A stretch of 64,000 nt of DNA. Origin: Planctomycetota bacterium. GTDB lineage: Bacteria; Planctomycetota; Planctomycetia; Gemmatales; Gemmataceae. The translations under genes and the position numbers were made by a program. Within the stretch, counting starts at the first letter, position 1; each line of letters starts with the position of its first letter. This document shows positions 16,556 to 24,860 of this stretch, one piece after another. The stretch is from NCBI GenBank assembly GCA_016195405.1, contig JACPZP010000054.1, positions 1 to 64,000 of the forward strand. The letters run 5' to 3'. Below the pieces are notes generated by a model, which saw only the letters and a program-made list of their open reading frames with translations, ran no database searches and was not told where the DNA came from.

Positions 16556-17707
16556 TCAGTGCGAATTGCCGTTGCGGAAAACCACCTGCGCCGCCATGCC
16601 TGCATTGAAGACGCCTTGGGGATCGTCCACGCGAATTTTCACGCCGAACATCTGATAGCGACGCTCATCCACGCTTTGGACGTTTCGCGGGGTAAACTCG
16701 CTGATCGAGGCGCGTTGGCGGACCACTCCCTTGAAGATCTTGTCCGGGTAGGAGTCGATTGTCACATCGACCGGCGCACCCACCTCGACTTTGCCGAGTT
16801 GGGTCTCGGGCACGAACACCTTGACCCACAGGTCTTCCACCCGGAGCACGCGGACCACCGGCTGATTGGGCGGCACGATGTCGCCGGGACGTACCGCCAC
16901 GACTTCGATTCTGACTTTTCCAAGCTCTGGCGGTACGACGACGTTTGCTTCTTTCAAGCTGACTTCCGTTTCCGCCAGTTTCGCCTGTGTTTCCGCAAGC
17001 TTGGCACGCAGAAGAAGGATCTCTTCGTCGCGGCTTTTTCGGGCCATGCCGGCGCTGGCCTCGGCCTTGTGCCAATCCGCTCTGGCTTCGTCCTTGTCTT
17101 CTTGGCGGTTACCGGCCTTCATCATGTCAGCCTTTGCCTTGGCCGCTTGATACCGCCCCTTGGTCCGCTCTTGAATTCCCAGGGCCAGGTCGTGCTCGGC
17201 CCGCGATGCCGATCGGCTGCGGTAGAGGTCGCGGATGCGGTCAAATTCCTCCTTCGCCTGGTTGTAATCCGCCTGGGCGCTGTCCAGGTCGCTTCTGGCT
17301 TGCTGCTTCTCCTCCTCGCGCCAGCCGTATTCCATGCGGTCGTGGCGGGCCTTCGCGGCCAGGGCGGCGGCCTCCGCGATTTTGATGTCCTCAAGACGCG
17401 AGCCGCTAACGGCGCGGTCGAGTTCCGCCTGCACCGATTGCACGCGCGCCTTGAGTTGATCGCGCTGCGTTTCCAATTCCGGAACTTCGAACATCACCAG
17501 TTGGGCGCCGGGGTAAACGTCGATCCCTTCGATGGCCAAAACCTTGGCGACGCGGCCGCCGACTTTGGAGCCGAGCCTTACCTCCTGAATCTCGACGACG
17601 CCAGGCAGACGCAGGCCGTCGCCGTTGCCGAAGGGATCGAAGTAATACCAACCGGCGGCAGCCGCGGCGACGAGGAGCGTCAGAGCGATGATGATTTTGC
17701 GGGACAC
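16556..17707 (-). CDS. HlyD-family periplasmic membrane fusion protein
   Basis: The 383-residue protein has a single N-terminal membrane helix (IIIALTLLVAAAAAGWYYF). A biotinyl-lipoyl-like half follows (VVEIQEVRLGSKVGGRVAKVL), then a long coiled-coil hairpin (about 80-240, rich in Lys/Glu/Ala), the second lipoyl half (VAVRPGDIVPPNQPVVRVL) and a beta-barrel domain (KVFVPETQLGKVEVGAPV). This is the adaptor subunit of a tripartite efflux or type I export pump. The GTG at 17707 is chosen because AGGAGG precedes it by five bases. No ABC permease, ATPase or TolC-like gene is adjacent, so the partner pump must be elsewhere. Confidence 0.9.
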   Translation of the reverse strand: MSRKIIIALTLLVAAAAAGWYYFDPFGNGDGLRLPGVVEIQEVRLGSKVGGRVAKVLAIEGIDVYPGAQLVMFEVPELETQRDQLKARVQSVQAELDRAVSGSRLEDIKIAEAAALAAKARHDRMEYGWREEEKQQARSDLDSAQADYNQAKEEFDRIRDLYRSRSASRAEHDLALGIQERTKGRYQAAKAKADMMKAGNRQEDKDEARADWHKAEASAGMARKSRDEEILLLRAKLAETQAKLAETEVSLKEANVVVPPELGKVRIEVVAVRPGDIVPPNQPVVRVLRVEDLWVKVFVPETQLGKVEVGAPVDVTIDSYPDKIFKGVVRQRASISEFTPRNVQSVDERRYQMFGVKIRVDDPQGVFNAGMAAQVVFRNGNSH

Positions 17708-17817
17708 GAACCCCTCCTGCACCGAGTCAGTTTGAGCCCGACTTCATTTTATGACAAGGGCGTAGTATTGCGCGCCACGGTCTGCAAGCGTTCGCGACGA
17801 GATTCATCTAGAGTGCA

Positions 17818-17983
17818 TTAGACGAATTCTTTGGCCATAAGTGCTGATAGCAAAATGACATCCATAAATGCGTTTGACGACATGCCGACACACACCCATG
17901 ATTCGACGAATCCGAGTGGTCATCAAACAAATGTTGGGGTCTTTGCGATAACCACAAGTGCGCCAAAGGCTTAATTCGTCTAA
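17818..17983. repeat. Fold-back (MITE-like) element with TTAGACGAATT ends
   Basis: The element is bounded by TTAGACGAATT (17818-17828) and its exact inverse complement (17973-17983). The inner flanks also pair (CTTTGGC with GCCAAAG, then partly matching stretches toward the centre), so the 166 bases form one long imperfect palindrome. The stop codon of the DUF1559 pseudogene lies inside the right end. No target duplication was recognised. Confidence 0.65.
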
Positions 17984-18665
17984 CGAGCGATTTCATGGCC
18001 GGTGCGAGTGATGGCGCCGCGCAGCGTTTGCTCGCTGATTTCGGGTCCGAACCGGCGTACCGAGCCGTCGGCGAAGGCAATGCGCAAGGTGTCGCCAAAG
18101 AGGTTAAACAGATTGGGCAAGGGCAGGGCCGGGTCAAATGGAATTTCTTCGGGCTTGGTCCAGGGCACTGGCGGTCCGCCTTCGACGACCAATATCGTAT
18201 TGGAAGTGCCGTCGGGAAAATCGCTAGTCAACCGAATCGCCCGACCCTCTTCAAATGCGGTCCCCTCTCCGATAAACACATGTACGACCGTGTGGTGCGG
18301 CGGCATGGTGCGCGCTCTCCGCGCAGGCGGCTTGTATACCTCCGGAATCTTGGACAAAAGTAGAATGTTGTGCGGGCTGTCCCAAGACTCGTCCAGCTTG
18401 AATTCGTCGTACAGCTCTTTCTGTTCCACAAAGGGCAAAATCAAGACACGCCAACTCAACAGCGGCGTCCCATTGTCGCCGTACACGACGGCGGGCGGCA
18501 ATCGGCGATGCACGTCGTTGTAATTGTGCATGCCCAATGCCACCTGGGCCAGCGTTCAGTGGCCGCGATCCCAAACGTCCTGCAGTTTCTCGAATCCGTA
18601 GAGTGCGAGGCCGGCGACCGCAACGGCTGTGCCAACACAACGAGCTTGCGTTTCCCGATGGACAT
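17980..18665 (-). pseudogene. DUF1559 (prepilin-like) protein gene with frameshift and in-frame stop
   Basis: The C-terminal part (from about 18553) is a clear DUF1559 domain: LGMHNYNDVHRRLPPAVV, LSWRVLILPFVEQKELYDEF, FPDGTSNTILVVE and FADGSVRRFG near the end. The expected N-terminus is upstream: MSIGKRKLVVLA starts at 18665, then the hydrophobic helix AVAVAGLALYGFEKLQDVW continues in another frame (shift near 18625-18635). That frame meets a TGA at 18556-18558 just before LAQVALGMHNYN. Two independent lesions make this a pseudogene, unless both are sequence errors. The original protein would be a short variant of about 230 residues. The family is highly amplified in planctomycetes and thought to be surface or pseudopilin-like. 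Confidence 0.75.
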
Positions 18666-18853
18666 CTCAGCTCCCGTAGGAGTTTCGGTTCACACGCGCT
18701 CAATTATCACACCACGAAGCATTAGGGGCAACGGCGTCCGCCGATTTGATGGTCACGCAGTTGCGACCGCCCTTGAAAGTAAACAGTGATCACGCATCGC
18801 ACATCGAACTAACCGGTCGGCCGTGGTAACATGTTTCTTGCACCCGCTCCGAG

Positions 18854-20515
18854 ATGCCCCACATGAAAATCGCCTCGCGAAACTGCCGTTTGGTCCTCCA
18901 GTTGGCCATTCAAGTCGGCGCGGCGTTCGGCATGGCCGTCGGATTAGGCGTAGTTCTTTATTACATCCTGCCACCGAGTGAGGACGAAAGCCGGCAGGAC
19001 GGAAGCATTCGAGTCGACAAGAAAAAGGAGGCTTACTTCTCCTTTTGTCTGGACGGCCAGCGCATCCTAAGCGCGTCCCAGGAATTAAAATGGGGGACTC
19101 TTCGCGACGGGCTTTTTAGGGGACCGTATCGGCTACGTGACAGCTTTACGGGAAAGCTGCTGGCCGAATTTGGGGCGTATGAAAAGCGTTATGACGACAC
19201 GTGCGCTGCTCGGGGAAGACGTTACTGGGCGGGACTTCCGCATGACGAGAAGGGTATTCTCGATCTCGTTGATTTTGAGACAGGCGAAGAACGGCGCCTG
19301 CCAATCAAACCCATTGCCGGGGATCGTCAGCTCCTCATCTCGCCAAAACAGGACTTGGTGGTGGTATTGCCCTGGCTGTCATACGGTGAAGCACATCTTT
19401 ATGAGTTGCCTACAGGAGCGCACGTCGCGACTTTGACCGGGAGATTTCGCCACCCGCGCTTTGCTTCCAAAAGCTCGTATTTTCTCTATGAGGGCGGCAA
19501 GCGGGAAGAACCCGAACTGCACCTTTGGAACGCTGGGAAGCGTCAAAGCGCCGGCGTCATGCCCACTGCAGAAGGTGACTGGTCGACTAGTTCGGACGGA
19601 CGGTTTCTCCTTGCGCCTCAATCCGCAAGCAAATTGAACATTTGGGATTTGTCGGACATCGATCGACCCAAGCTTACTGGTGACCTGCCTCGGTCCGCTG
19701 GGAGGTACTACTTTTCGCCCGATGCCGAAACCATCGTTCAATTGCCGCCGCGCGACGACGCCCTTTCCAGTGTAGTTTTCTGGGATCTAGCAACCGCTCG
19801 GGAAAAATGCCGGCTGGATCCAAGACTATTCAATCCCGATGCGGAGCGCTGGAGCGGCGCTTTCGCCTGTGGCAGCGATCTGTTCGCGTTCTCTACGAGG
19901 AACCCAAGCGGAAAGTCTCGAACGGGAGAAACAGAGTTTTTAAGAGTTTTCGATGTGGCCAAGCAGAAGCTGCTTTGGAACCTCGAAATTCCTCTTCCTT
20001 CTCTTCGGTTTTTCGGAAAAGGCGACACAGTGTTCTTGACGCAGGATCTCGAAGCACAGATTCGCGACGCACGCTCGGGCGATCTGCTAAAGTCTTTTCC
20101 ATTGCCAGATTCTCACCGCATAGCGCAGCCTACGGGAGATGGCCGATACGTTACGCTCTGGAATGAAGACCCGCCACCCTCCGATCCGAAACGCCCGCGC
20201 CTAAGCCAAGTGCGCGTCATCGAGGTGCCAACGCAGAGCATAGTGTTTGATCTGGTCGGTGTTGTTGAGTGGGATCCCAACCTCTCCCAAGACGGCAGCA
20301 CCCTGCTCACCGTTCATTACGACCAGGCTGGCGTCTATTTGCGCTGCTGGGACGTAGCCAGCGGTCGGCTGCGGTGGGACGTTCCCGGCCGTCGCCCGTG
20401 GTTTGGAATAATCGGCATTTCCGCGGTGTTCTTTGTACTACTTGTGTTTTTGGGATGGTGGCGAAACGCACGCAGAGCGCGGCGTTCAAGCGAGGCCGCA
20501 GCGCTCCAGGTCTAG
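18854..20515 (+). CDS. Membrane-anchored beta-propeller (WD40-like) protein
   Basis: The 553-residue protein has a membrane helix near each end: LAIQVGAAFGMAVGLGVVLYY (about 17-37) and FGIIGISAVFFVLLVFLGWW (about 518-537), the latter followed by an Arg-rich tail. Between them lie repeated four-strand blades with WD40-like endings (LKLNIWDLSD-type, VVFWDLATAREKCRL, LRVFDVAKQKLLW, YLRCWDVASGRLRW), consistent with a seven- or eight-bladed propeller on one side of the membrane. No catalytic motif is seen. The first GTPase gene starts 12 bases after its stop, so the two are probably translated from one message. The function is inferred only as a scaffold or sensor for the GTPases. Confidence 0.7.
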   Translation: MPHMKIASRNCRLVLQLAIQVGAAFGMAVGLGVVLYYILPPSEDESRQDGSIRVDKKKEAYFSFCLDGQRILSASQELKWGTLRDGLFRGPYRLRDSFTGKLLAEFGAYEKRYDDTCAARGRRYWAGLPHDEKGILDLVDFETGEERRLPIKPIAGDRQLLISPKQDLVVVLPWLSYGEAHLYELPTGAHVATLTGRFRHPRFASKSSYFLYEGGKREEPELHLWNAGKRQSAGVMPTAEGDWSTSSDGRFLLAPQSASKLNIWDLSDIDRPKLTGDLPRSAGRYYFSPDAETIVQLPPRDDALSSVVFWDLATAREKCRLDPRLFNPDAERWSGAFACGSDLFAFSTRNPSGKSRTGETEFLRVFDVAKQKLLWNLEIPLPSLRFFGKGDTVFLTQDLEAQIRDARSGDLLKSFPLPDSHRIAQPTGDGRYVTLWNEDPPPSDPKRPRLSQVRVIEVPTQSIVFDLVGVVEWDPNLSQDGSTLLTVHYDQAGVYLRCWDVASGRLRWDVPGRRPWFGIIGISAVFFVLLVFLGWWRNARRARRSSEAAALQV

Positions 20516-20527
20516 GGTTTAGAATGC

Positions 20528-21691
20528 ATGTTCAACCCCTTCAAGAAATTGGCGTCGGCGCGAACTCGCCGCTATCACGAGCGCCTCGAGCAACTCATCA
20601 AGCAGACGCCGATCCCCGTCTTTTGGCTTTTCGGAAAAACCCAAAGCGGCAAGACCAGCATCATCAAGTTTCTCACCGGCGCCGACGATGCCGAGATCGG
20701 CCGCGGCTTCAAGCCTTGCACGCGTTTCTCGCGCGAATATCGGTTTCCGACGGACGAGGCGCCGCTCTTGATCTTCCTCGACACGCGCGGACTGGAAGAG
20801 CCCGGCTACGACCCCGACGAGGACATCGCCCGCTTCGGCACACAGGCGCACGTGGTCATCGTCACGGCGCGGCTCCTCGATTTCGCCATGCATGATCTTC
20901 TTCGCGACTTGCGCAAGATTCGGCACGACCAACCTAAGAGGCCGGTGCTGCTCGCGCTCACCTGTCTGCACGACGCCTATCCGCAGCAGCAGCATCCCGA
21001 GCCGTATCCGTTCGCACCTGACGGCACCGTCAAAGCCGAGGCCCGGGCGGGTTTGCCGGACGATTTATTACGGAGCATCGAGCAACAGCGGCAGCAATTC
21101 GACGGCTTTTATGACTTCTTGACGCCTGTCGACTTGACGCGCCCTGAGGACGGCTTCACGGATTGCGTTTACGGCGGCGGGCAACTTAAAGAGACGTTGA
21201 TCAAAGCTTTGCCGGACGCCTACCGCGCAACGTTAATGAAGTTGGATGAGGCGACGCATTCTCTGCAAGATCTTTTTGAGTGGCGCGCGCTGCCGCACAT
21301 TCTCGGATTCAGCAGCCTGGCAGCCACCGCGGGCGCGATTCCGATACCGTGGCTCGACCTGTTTATCCTCCCCGGCATCCAGACGCAGATGGTGTTTGAC
21401 CTGGCCCGTTTGTATGGGCAGCCGTTGACGGGCCAGCGTTTTCTGGAAATCGCCGGCACGTTGGGTCTGGGCATGGCGGTGCGCCAGGGGATTCGCGAGT
21501 TCACCAAGTTCATTCCGGTAGTCGGCTCGGTGGCCGGGGCGGCGCTCGCGGGCTCGGCGACCTTTGCGTTGGGCAAGGCTTTCTGCTATTACTACGGCGC
21601 TATCCACAAGGGCCACGTACCCAAGTCGGAAGAGCTGAAGCATTACTACCGCGAGCAACTGGCCGAAGCGGAAAGGCTCTGGAGGTCGTAG
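20528..21691 (+). CDS. Membrane-associated GTPase with DUF697-like C-terminus
   Basis: The 387-residue protein has an Era/dynamin-like G domain near its start: G1 GKTQSGKTS (about 36-44), G3 DTRGL, and CLHD in the place of a G4 motif (ALTCLHDAY), so base specificity may be unusual. After a helical linker, residues from about 250 carry hydrophobic and Gly/Ala-rich segments (ILGFSSLAATAGAIPIPWLDLFILPG, VGSVAGAALAGSATFALGKAFCYYYG). This fits the DUF697/YcjF-type membrane domain. The protein should sit on the inner membrane. It is preceded by the propeller gene (12 bases) and followed by a second GTPase gene across a hairpin that overlaps its stop codon. Confidence 0.8.
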   Translation: MFNPFKKLASARTRRYHERLEQLIKQTPIPVFWLFGKTQSGKTSIIKFLTGADDAEIGRGFKPCTRFSREYRFPTDEAPLLIFLDTRGLEEPGYDPDEDIARFGTQAHVVIVTARLLDFAMHDLLRDLRKIRHDQPKRPVLLALTCLHDAYPQQQHPEPYPFAPDGTVKAEARAGLPDDLLRSIEQQRQQFDGFYDFLTPVDLTRPEDGFTDCVYGGGQLKETLIKALPDAYRATLMKLDEATHSLQDLFEWRALPHILGFSSLAATAGAIPIPWLDLFILPGIQTQMVFDLARLYGQPLTGQRFLEIAGTLGLGMAVRQGIREFTKFIPVVGSVAGAALAGSATFALGKAFCYYYGAIHKGHVPKSEELKHYYREQLAEAERLWRS

Positions 21692-21748
21692 GACGGATTT
21701 GCAATCCGTCCCGACGTTGGCAGGCGACGGATTGCAAATCCGTCCTAC
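21688..21748. repeat. Perfect 23-bp inverted repeat overlapping the GTPase stop codon
   Basis: Arms 21688-21710 and 21726-21748 are perfect inverse complements with a 15-base loop. Their core is GACGGATTTGCAATCCGTC. The stop codon of the upstream GTPase lies in the left arm and the next gene starts 17 bases after the right arm. A shorter relative lies at 13266-13286. Confidence 0.9.
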
Positions 21749-21764
21749 GAGAGTTGGAAACGGA

Positions 21765-23300
21765 ATGAATCGACTGAAGCGGCATTGGCGATTGCTGGTC
21801 GTGGGCGGGCTTTTTGTCGCGCCCATCGTCGCGCTCATTTGCTTCGGCAGTTATTATCTGTGGATTTCAGGTCTCGCGTTTTGGCTGTGGTGGCCGCTGA
21901 CGGGCAGTCTGGTGCTGGCGGTTTACCTCGGGTGGCGCTGGCAGAAGCAGCGGCAGCTCTTACGCAATGACTTTGCGCCGCCGCTTCACTGGACCGAGCG
22001 CGACCGCCAGGCCTGGCACATCGTCGAAGATCGCGCCACGCAGGCTGCACAACTCAAAGCCGAGCAGATGACGTCGCTGCCGTTCTATGTCGAAAGCGGT
22101 CAAGCCCTGGCGCTGGATATCGCGAAGTTCTATCATCCCAATGCCGACGACCCGATGGCCAACCTGACGCTCCCGGAGATTTTGGCCGTCATCGAACTCG
22201 CGGCTCGCGATCTGGCGGAAATGGTCGACCAGTACTTGCCCGGCGGGCATCTGCTCACCCTGAACGACATGCGCCGGCTCAAACAACTTGCCGACTGGTA
22301 TCCGACGGTCAGCAACGTCTCATGGCTGATCTCGAGCATCTTTTCACCGGTTGAGACTGCGGTGCGTTACTTGGCGTCTCAGGCCGGCATGAACAAACCC
22401 TGGCGAATGCTGCAAGAAAATGTGCTCGTTTGGTTTTATACCGCGTTCCTGCATCGATTGGGATCCTACTTGATCGACCTGAACAGCGGGCGGCTGCGAG
22501 TCGGCGCCCAGCGTTACCGGGAGTTGCAAGCCGCCAATACAGGAGGCGCTGCGGAGTCGCAAGATCCCGCCGACGCGGTTCGCGCCGTCACGTTCGTTCT
22601 CGCAGGGCAGGCGAAGACGGGCAAGTCAAGCCTCATCAACTCCCTCTTAGGAGAACAACGGGCATTCGCCGATGTGTTGCCTGCGACCGCCGAGATTGAG
22701 AGCTACGAACTGCAATCGCCGGGCGTTACGAGCCGTTTTCGGTTGCTCGACACGGTAGGCTACGGCAACAAAGGGCCGCGGGAGGACCAGAAGCGGGCGA
22801 CGGAGGAAGCCGCCCGCCAAGCAGACGTGATTATCCTGGTGCTGCACGCCCGTAATCCGGCACGACTGGGGGATGCCGACTTGATGCAGGACTTACGACA
22901 TTACTTTAAGCAGCATCGCGATCTAATCGTGCCGCCGGTGCTCGCGGTCGTGACGCATGTCGATCTCTTGTCGCCGGCGCTCGAATGGGCGCCGCCCTCT
23001 GATTGGCAAAATCCAAGGCGTCCCAAGGAGCGGGAGATTCACGACGCGGTCGCGGCGGTTCAAGAACAGCTTGGTTCCTATCTCGCTGGGGTCATTCCGG
23101 TTTGCACCGCGCCCGGGAAGCTTTACGGAATTCAGGAATTTCTGCTTCCCGCATTGGTGAGCATGCTCGATCAAGCTCATGCCGTTGCGTTTCTCCGCTG
23201 CTTGAAGGCGGAGATCGACATGGGCAAGATTCGCAAAGTGTTTCGCCAGCTTGCCGCAGCCGGCAAAGGGTTGGTCAAGACTCTTCTGACAGGGGGTTAG
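21765..23300 (+). CDS. Membrane GTPase with N-terminal helices and Era-like G domain
   Basis: The 511-residue protein starts with two membrane helices (WRLLVVGGLFVAPIVALICFG and FWLWWPLTGSLVLAVYLGW). About 230 residues of helical region follow, then a G domain: G1 AGQAKTGKSSLINSLLG, a G2-like Thr in PATAEIE, G3 DTVGYG, and G4-like THVD in AVVTHVDLLSP. The domain order is the reverse of the GTPase encoded just upstream, whose G domain is N-terminal. Two different membrane GTPases encoded in tandem suggest a heteromeric pair, as in dynamin-like and YcjX/YcjF-type systems. ATG 21765 is preferred to an open frame from 21699 that runs through the hairpin. The gene is convergent with the PilZ gene (4-base overlap). 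Confidence 0.8.
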   Translation: MNRLKRHWRLLVVGGLFVAPIVALICFGSYYLWISGLAFWLWWPLTGSLVLAVYLGWRWQKQRQLLRNDFAPPLHWTERDRQAWHIVEDRATQAAQLKAEQMTSLPFYVESGQALALDIAKFYHPNADDPMANLTLPEILAVIELAARDLAEMVDQYLPGGHLLTLNDMRRLKQLADWYPTVSNVSWLISSIFSPVETAVRYLASQAGMNKPWRMLQENVLVWFYTAFLHRLGSYLIDLNSGRLRVGAQRYRELQAANTGGAAESQDPADAVRAVTFVLAGQAKTGKSSLINSLLGEQRAFADVLPATAEIESYELQSPGVTSRFRLLDTVGYGNKGPREDQKRATEEAARQADVIILVLHARNPARLGDADLMQDLRHYFKQHRDLIVPPVLAVVTHVDLLSPALEWAPPSDWQNPRRPKEREIHDAVAAVQEQLGSYLAGVIPVCTAPGKLYGIQEFLLPALVSMLDQAHAVAFLRCLKAEIDMGKIRKVFRQLAAAGKGLVKTLLTGG

Positions 23301-23647
23301 GGCCGGGACAGCCGCACGATATCTTCGTGGGCAATGACGTGCTCAAATTCCATCCCAGCGGCATGGTGGCCATTCTCGAGCGGCAGAGTCCAAATCACCG
23401 TGGCGCCGCGTTTGATGGGGGCGGGGATGCCGAAAGCCTGAAAGACGATCTCAACTTCTTCGTGAAGCTTGAAGGGCTCCCGCGAGAGGATGCGGACGCC
23501 GCTCTGGGAGAGGTCGAGAAAGCCTGTGGCAATGTTGACGCCAAGCCAGAGCCGGCCGCGACGGCACTCAGCCAGAACCGTGCCGCGGGGAATCTTGCGG
23601 CTTGATTTGCGCCGGTTCTTTTGCCGGTTTTTGATCTGCTTATCCAT
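23297..23647 (-). CDS. PilZ domain protein
   Basis: The 116-residue protein is a single PilZ domain, the usual c-di-GMP receptor fold. The N-terminal basic stretch (NRQKNRRKSSRKIPRG) takes the place of the RxxxR ligand motif, and LDLSQSGVRIL matches the DxSxxGxxI motif. The later AGMEFEHV fits the closing strand. It could act on motility or envelope enzymes in response to c-di-GMP, but no cyclase or motility gene adjoins it. It is convergent with the GTPase gene, overlapping by 4 bases. Confidence 0.8.
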   Translation of the reverse strand: MDKQIKNRQKNRRKSSRKIPRGTVLAECRRGRLWLGVNIATGFLDLSQSGVRILSREPFKLHEEVEIVFQAFGIPAPIKRGATVIWTLPLENGHHAAGMEFEHVIAHEDIVRLSRP

Positions 23648-23881
23648 CGTACCCTCTACCTTTACCCTAGTTCCAAGTAGGCCAAAGTCAAAACGCAGCC
23701 CGGGCGCTCGGTCGCCACGATATTCAGCCGCCGCAAGAAACTTCAGTCATCGCTTGAAAGTGCGCGTGGCGATGGTAGTCGCTAAGTTTGTTCGAGCTTG
23801 GCGTCGTCGAAGATGTAGAAGACCGCGTTTGTGAGTCCGGCGTGCAGAAAGCCGCCGGGGTTCTTTCGATTTTCCTTCAGG
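23648..23881. other. Intergenic region, no confident gene
   Basis: A minus-strand frame from about 23895 to a stop at 23782 reads as plausible protein (NPGGFLHAGLTNAVFYIFDD), but it has no start of its own and overlaps the end of the next gene. It may be a remnant of another gene. No terminator was seen. Confidence 0.3.
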
Positions 23882-24418
23882 TCACTTTTTCCGTACCGCG
23901 AGCAAGCGCTGCTGTTCGGCCATGAATTCGTCCCACTCGGAGGCGGGCACATAGCGGAAGGCGCCGCTCACCAAAATCACATTGCGGCCTCCGTCGGCGA
24001 GGCGTTGGCCGAAATGGCCGAGACCAGCGACCTTGTCCCATACCACGCCGATGCGCGGATCGTCGTCCGTCGTTAAGCCATCGACGTAGTGCCAGCTACA
24101 CGATTCCGGGCTGAGGCGCTCGCCTCGTTTCAGTAGCTCCTCCGCGACTTGGGGTGAACTCGTCTTCCCGCACAACAGGGCAGCGGGGTATTCCGGATAC
24201 AGCAAGCTCAAAGACGCTTCGGGGTTGGCTTCACCACTCGGAAACGCGCCGTTGTGGGCGTCGGCATATTCGCGAAGAGCGGAGGCCAGGCATTTGTCAC
24301 AGCAGTGCGTGTAGCCGTAGGGATACTTCCATTGGTAGTAAAACCAACCCACCGCGCCAAGCGCCGCGAGAAGCGCCATAACAGCGATCACGCTAATCCT
24401 GAGCTTGATGAGCCGCAT
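23882..24418 (-). CDS. Hypothetical anchored protein, prepilin-like N-terminus
   Basis: The 178-residue protein starts MRLIKLRISVIAVMALLAALGAV, a basic residue cluster and a membrane helix. A soluble domain then has CCDKCLASALREYADAHNGAFPSGE, LSLLYPEYPAALLCGKT and CSWHYVDGL. The helix with YA.AHNGAFPSGE followed by short loops resembles the soluble part of prepilin-like proteins of planctomycetes, although no cleavage Gly-Phe-Thr-Leu motif is present. The four N-terminal Cys could form disulfides outside the cytoplasm. ATG 24418 has GGAGCG upstream and is preferred over a start at 24463. Function unknown. Confidence 0.6.
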   Translation of the reverse strand: MRLIKLRISVIAVMALLAALGAVGWFYYQWKYPYGYTHCCDKCLASALREYADAHNGAFPSGEANPEASLSLLYPEYPAALLCGKTSSPQVAEELLKRGERLSPESCSWHYVDGLTTDDDPRIGVVWDKVAGLGHFGQRLADGGRNVILVSGAFRYVPASEWDEFMAEQQRLLAVRKK

Positions 24419-24694
24419 TATGAATCGCTCCTTAAGCCGAAGCGCAAAGCGACACTCAGTCAACCTGGTGATTTTGCAAAGCGAGCACCGGTTGGGAAAG
24501 GAGCGCGACTGAAACCGGTTGGGTTAGATTCCGACTTAAGCAAATTCGATTGTCGAAAGCTTTCCTGGCGTGCGCGGGCTCCTAATTCCGATACATCTTG
24601 ACAGCCATTTTGGCGTCGAGTAAGAACGTCTCGCATTTCTTGAGCGATTTCGCCATCGCCGAGCGAATTCGCCGACCCAAAAAGGAGGCCACGC

Positions 24695-24850
24695 ATGCCA
24701 ATGGATCGATTCTTGTCCGAAGAGACTCTTCAGGCTGATTTGGATCCGCAATTCCAGATCATGCACGATTCGGAAGCGACCATTTCCTTGTCCGAATCGA
24801 CCGAACGCAACCTCATGAATCTTTGGATCGACGTAGGCGGCGAAGCCTAG
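24695..24850 (+). CDS. Small acidic protein, 51 residues, strong ribosome-binding site
   Basis: The frame from ATG 24695 to TAG 24848-24850 encodes an acidic soluble peptide (MPMDRFLSEETLQADLDPQF, then SEATISLSESTERNLMNLW, ending DVGGEA). AAAGGAGG at 24681-24688 is a near-perfect Shine-Dalgarno sequence, rare in this window, which strongly supports translation. No homologue was recognised and there is no signal peptide or Cys. It is convergent with the GYF-domain gene (10-base gap). A leader-plus-core RiPP precursor could look like this, but no modification enzyme lies nearby. Confidence 0.6.
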   Translation: MPMDRFLSEETLQADLDPQFQIMHDSEATISLSESTERNLMNLWIDVGGEA

Positions 24851-24860
24851 CCCTTCTTTT

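Noticed and set aside
16472-17821. Long plus-strand frame (449 codons) opposite the HlyD gene
   Set aside because: It lies antisense to a clear HlyD-family gene and has low-complexity, His/Arg/Leu-rich composition typical of antisense frames in GC-rich DNA.
18556-18558. TGA in the DUF1559 frame as a possible selenocysteine codon
   Set aside because: A second lesion (frameshift) lies nearby, no SECIS-like hairpin was recognised, and the family does not use selenocysteine at that place.
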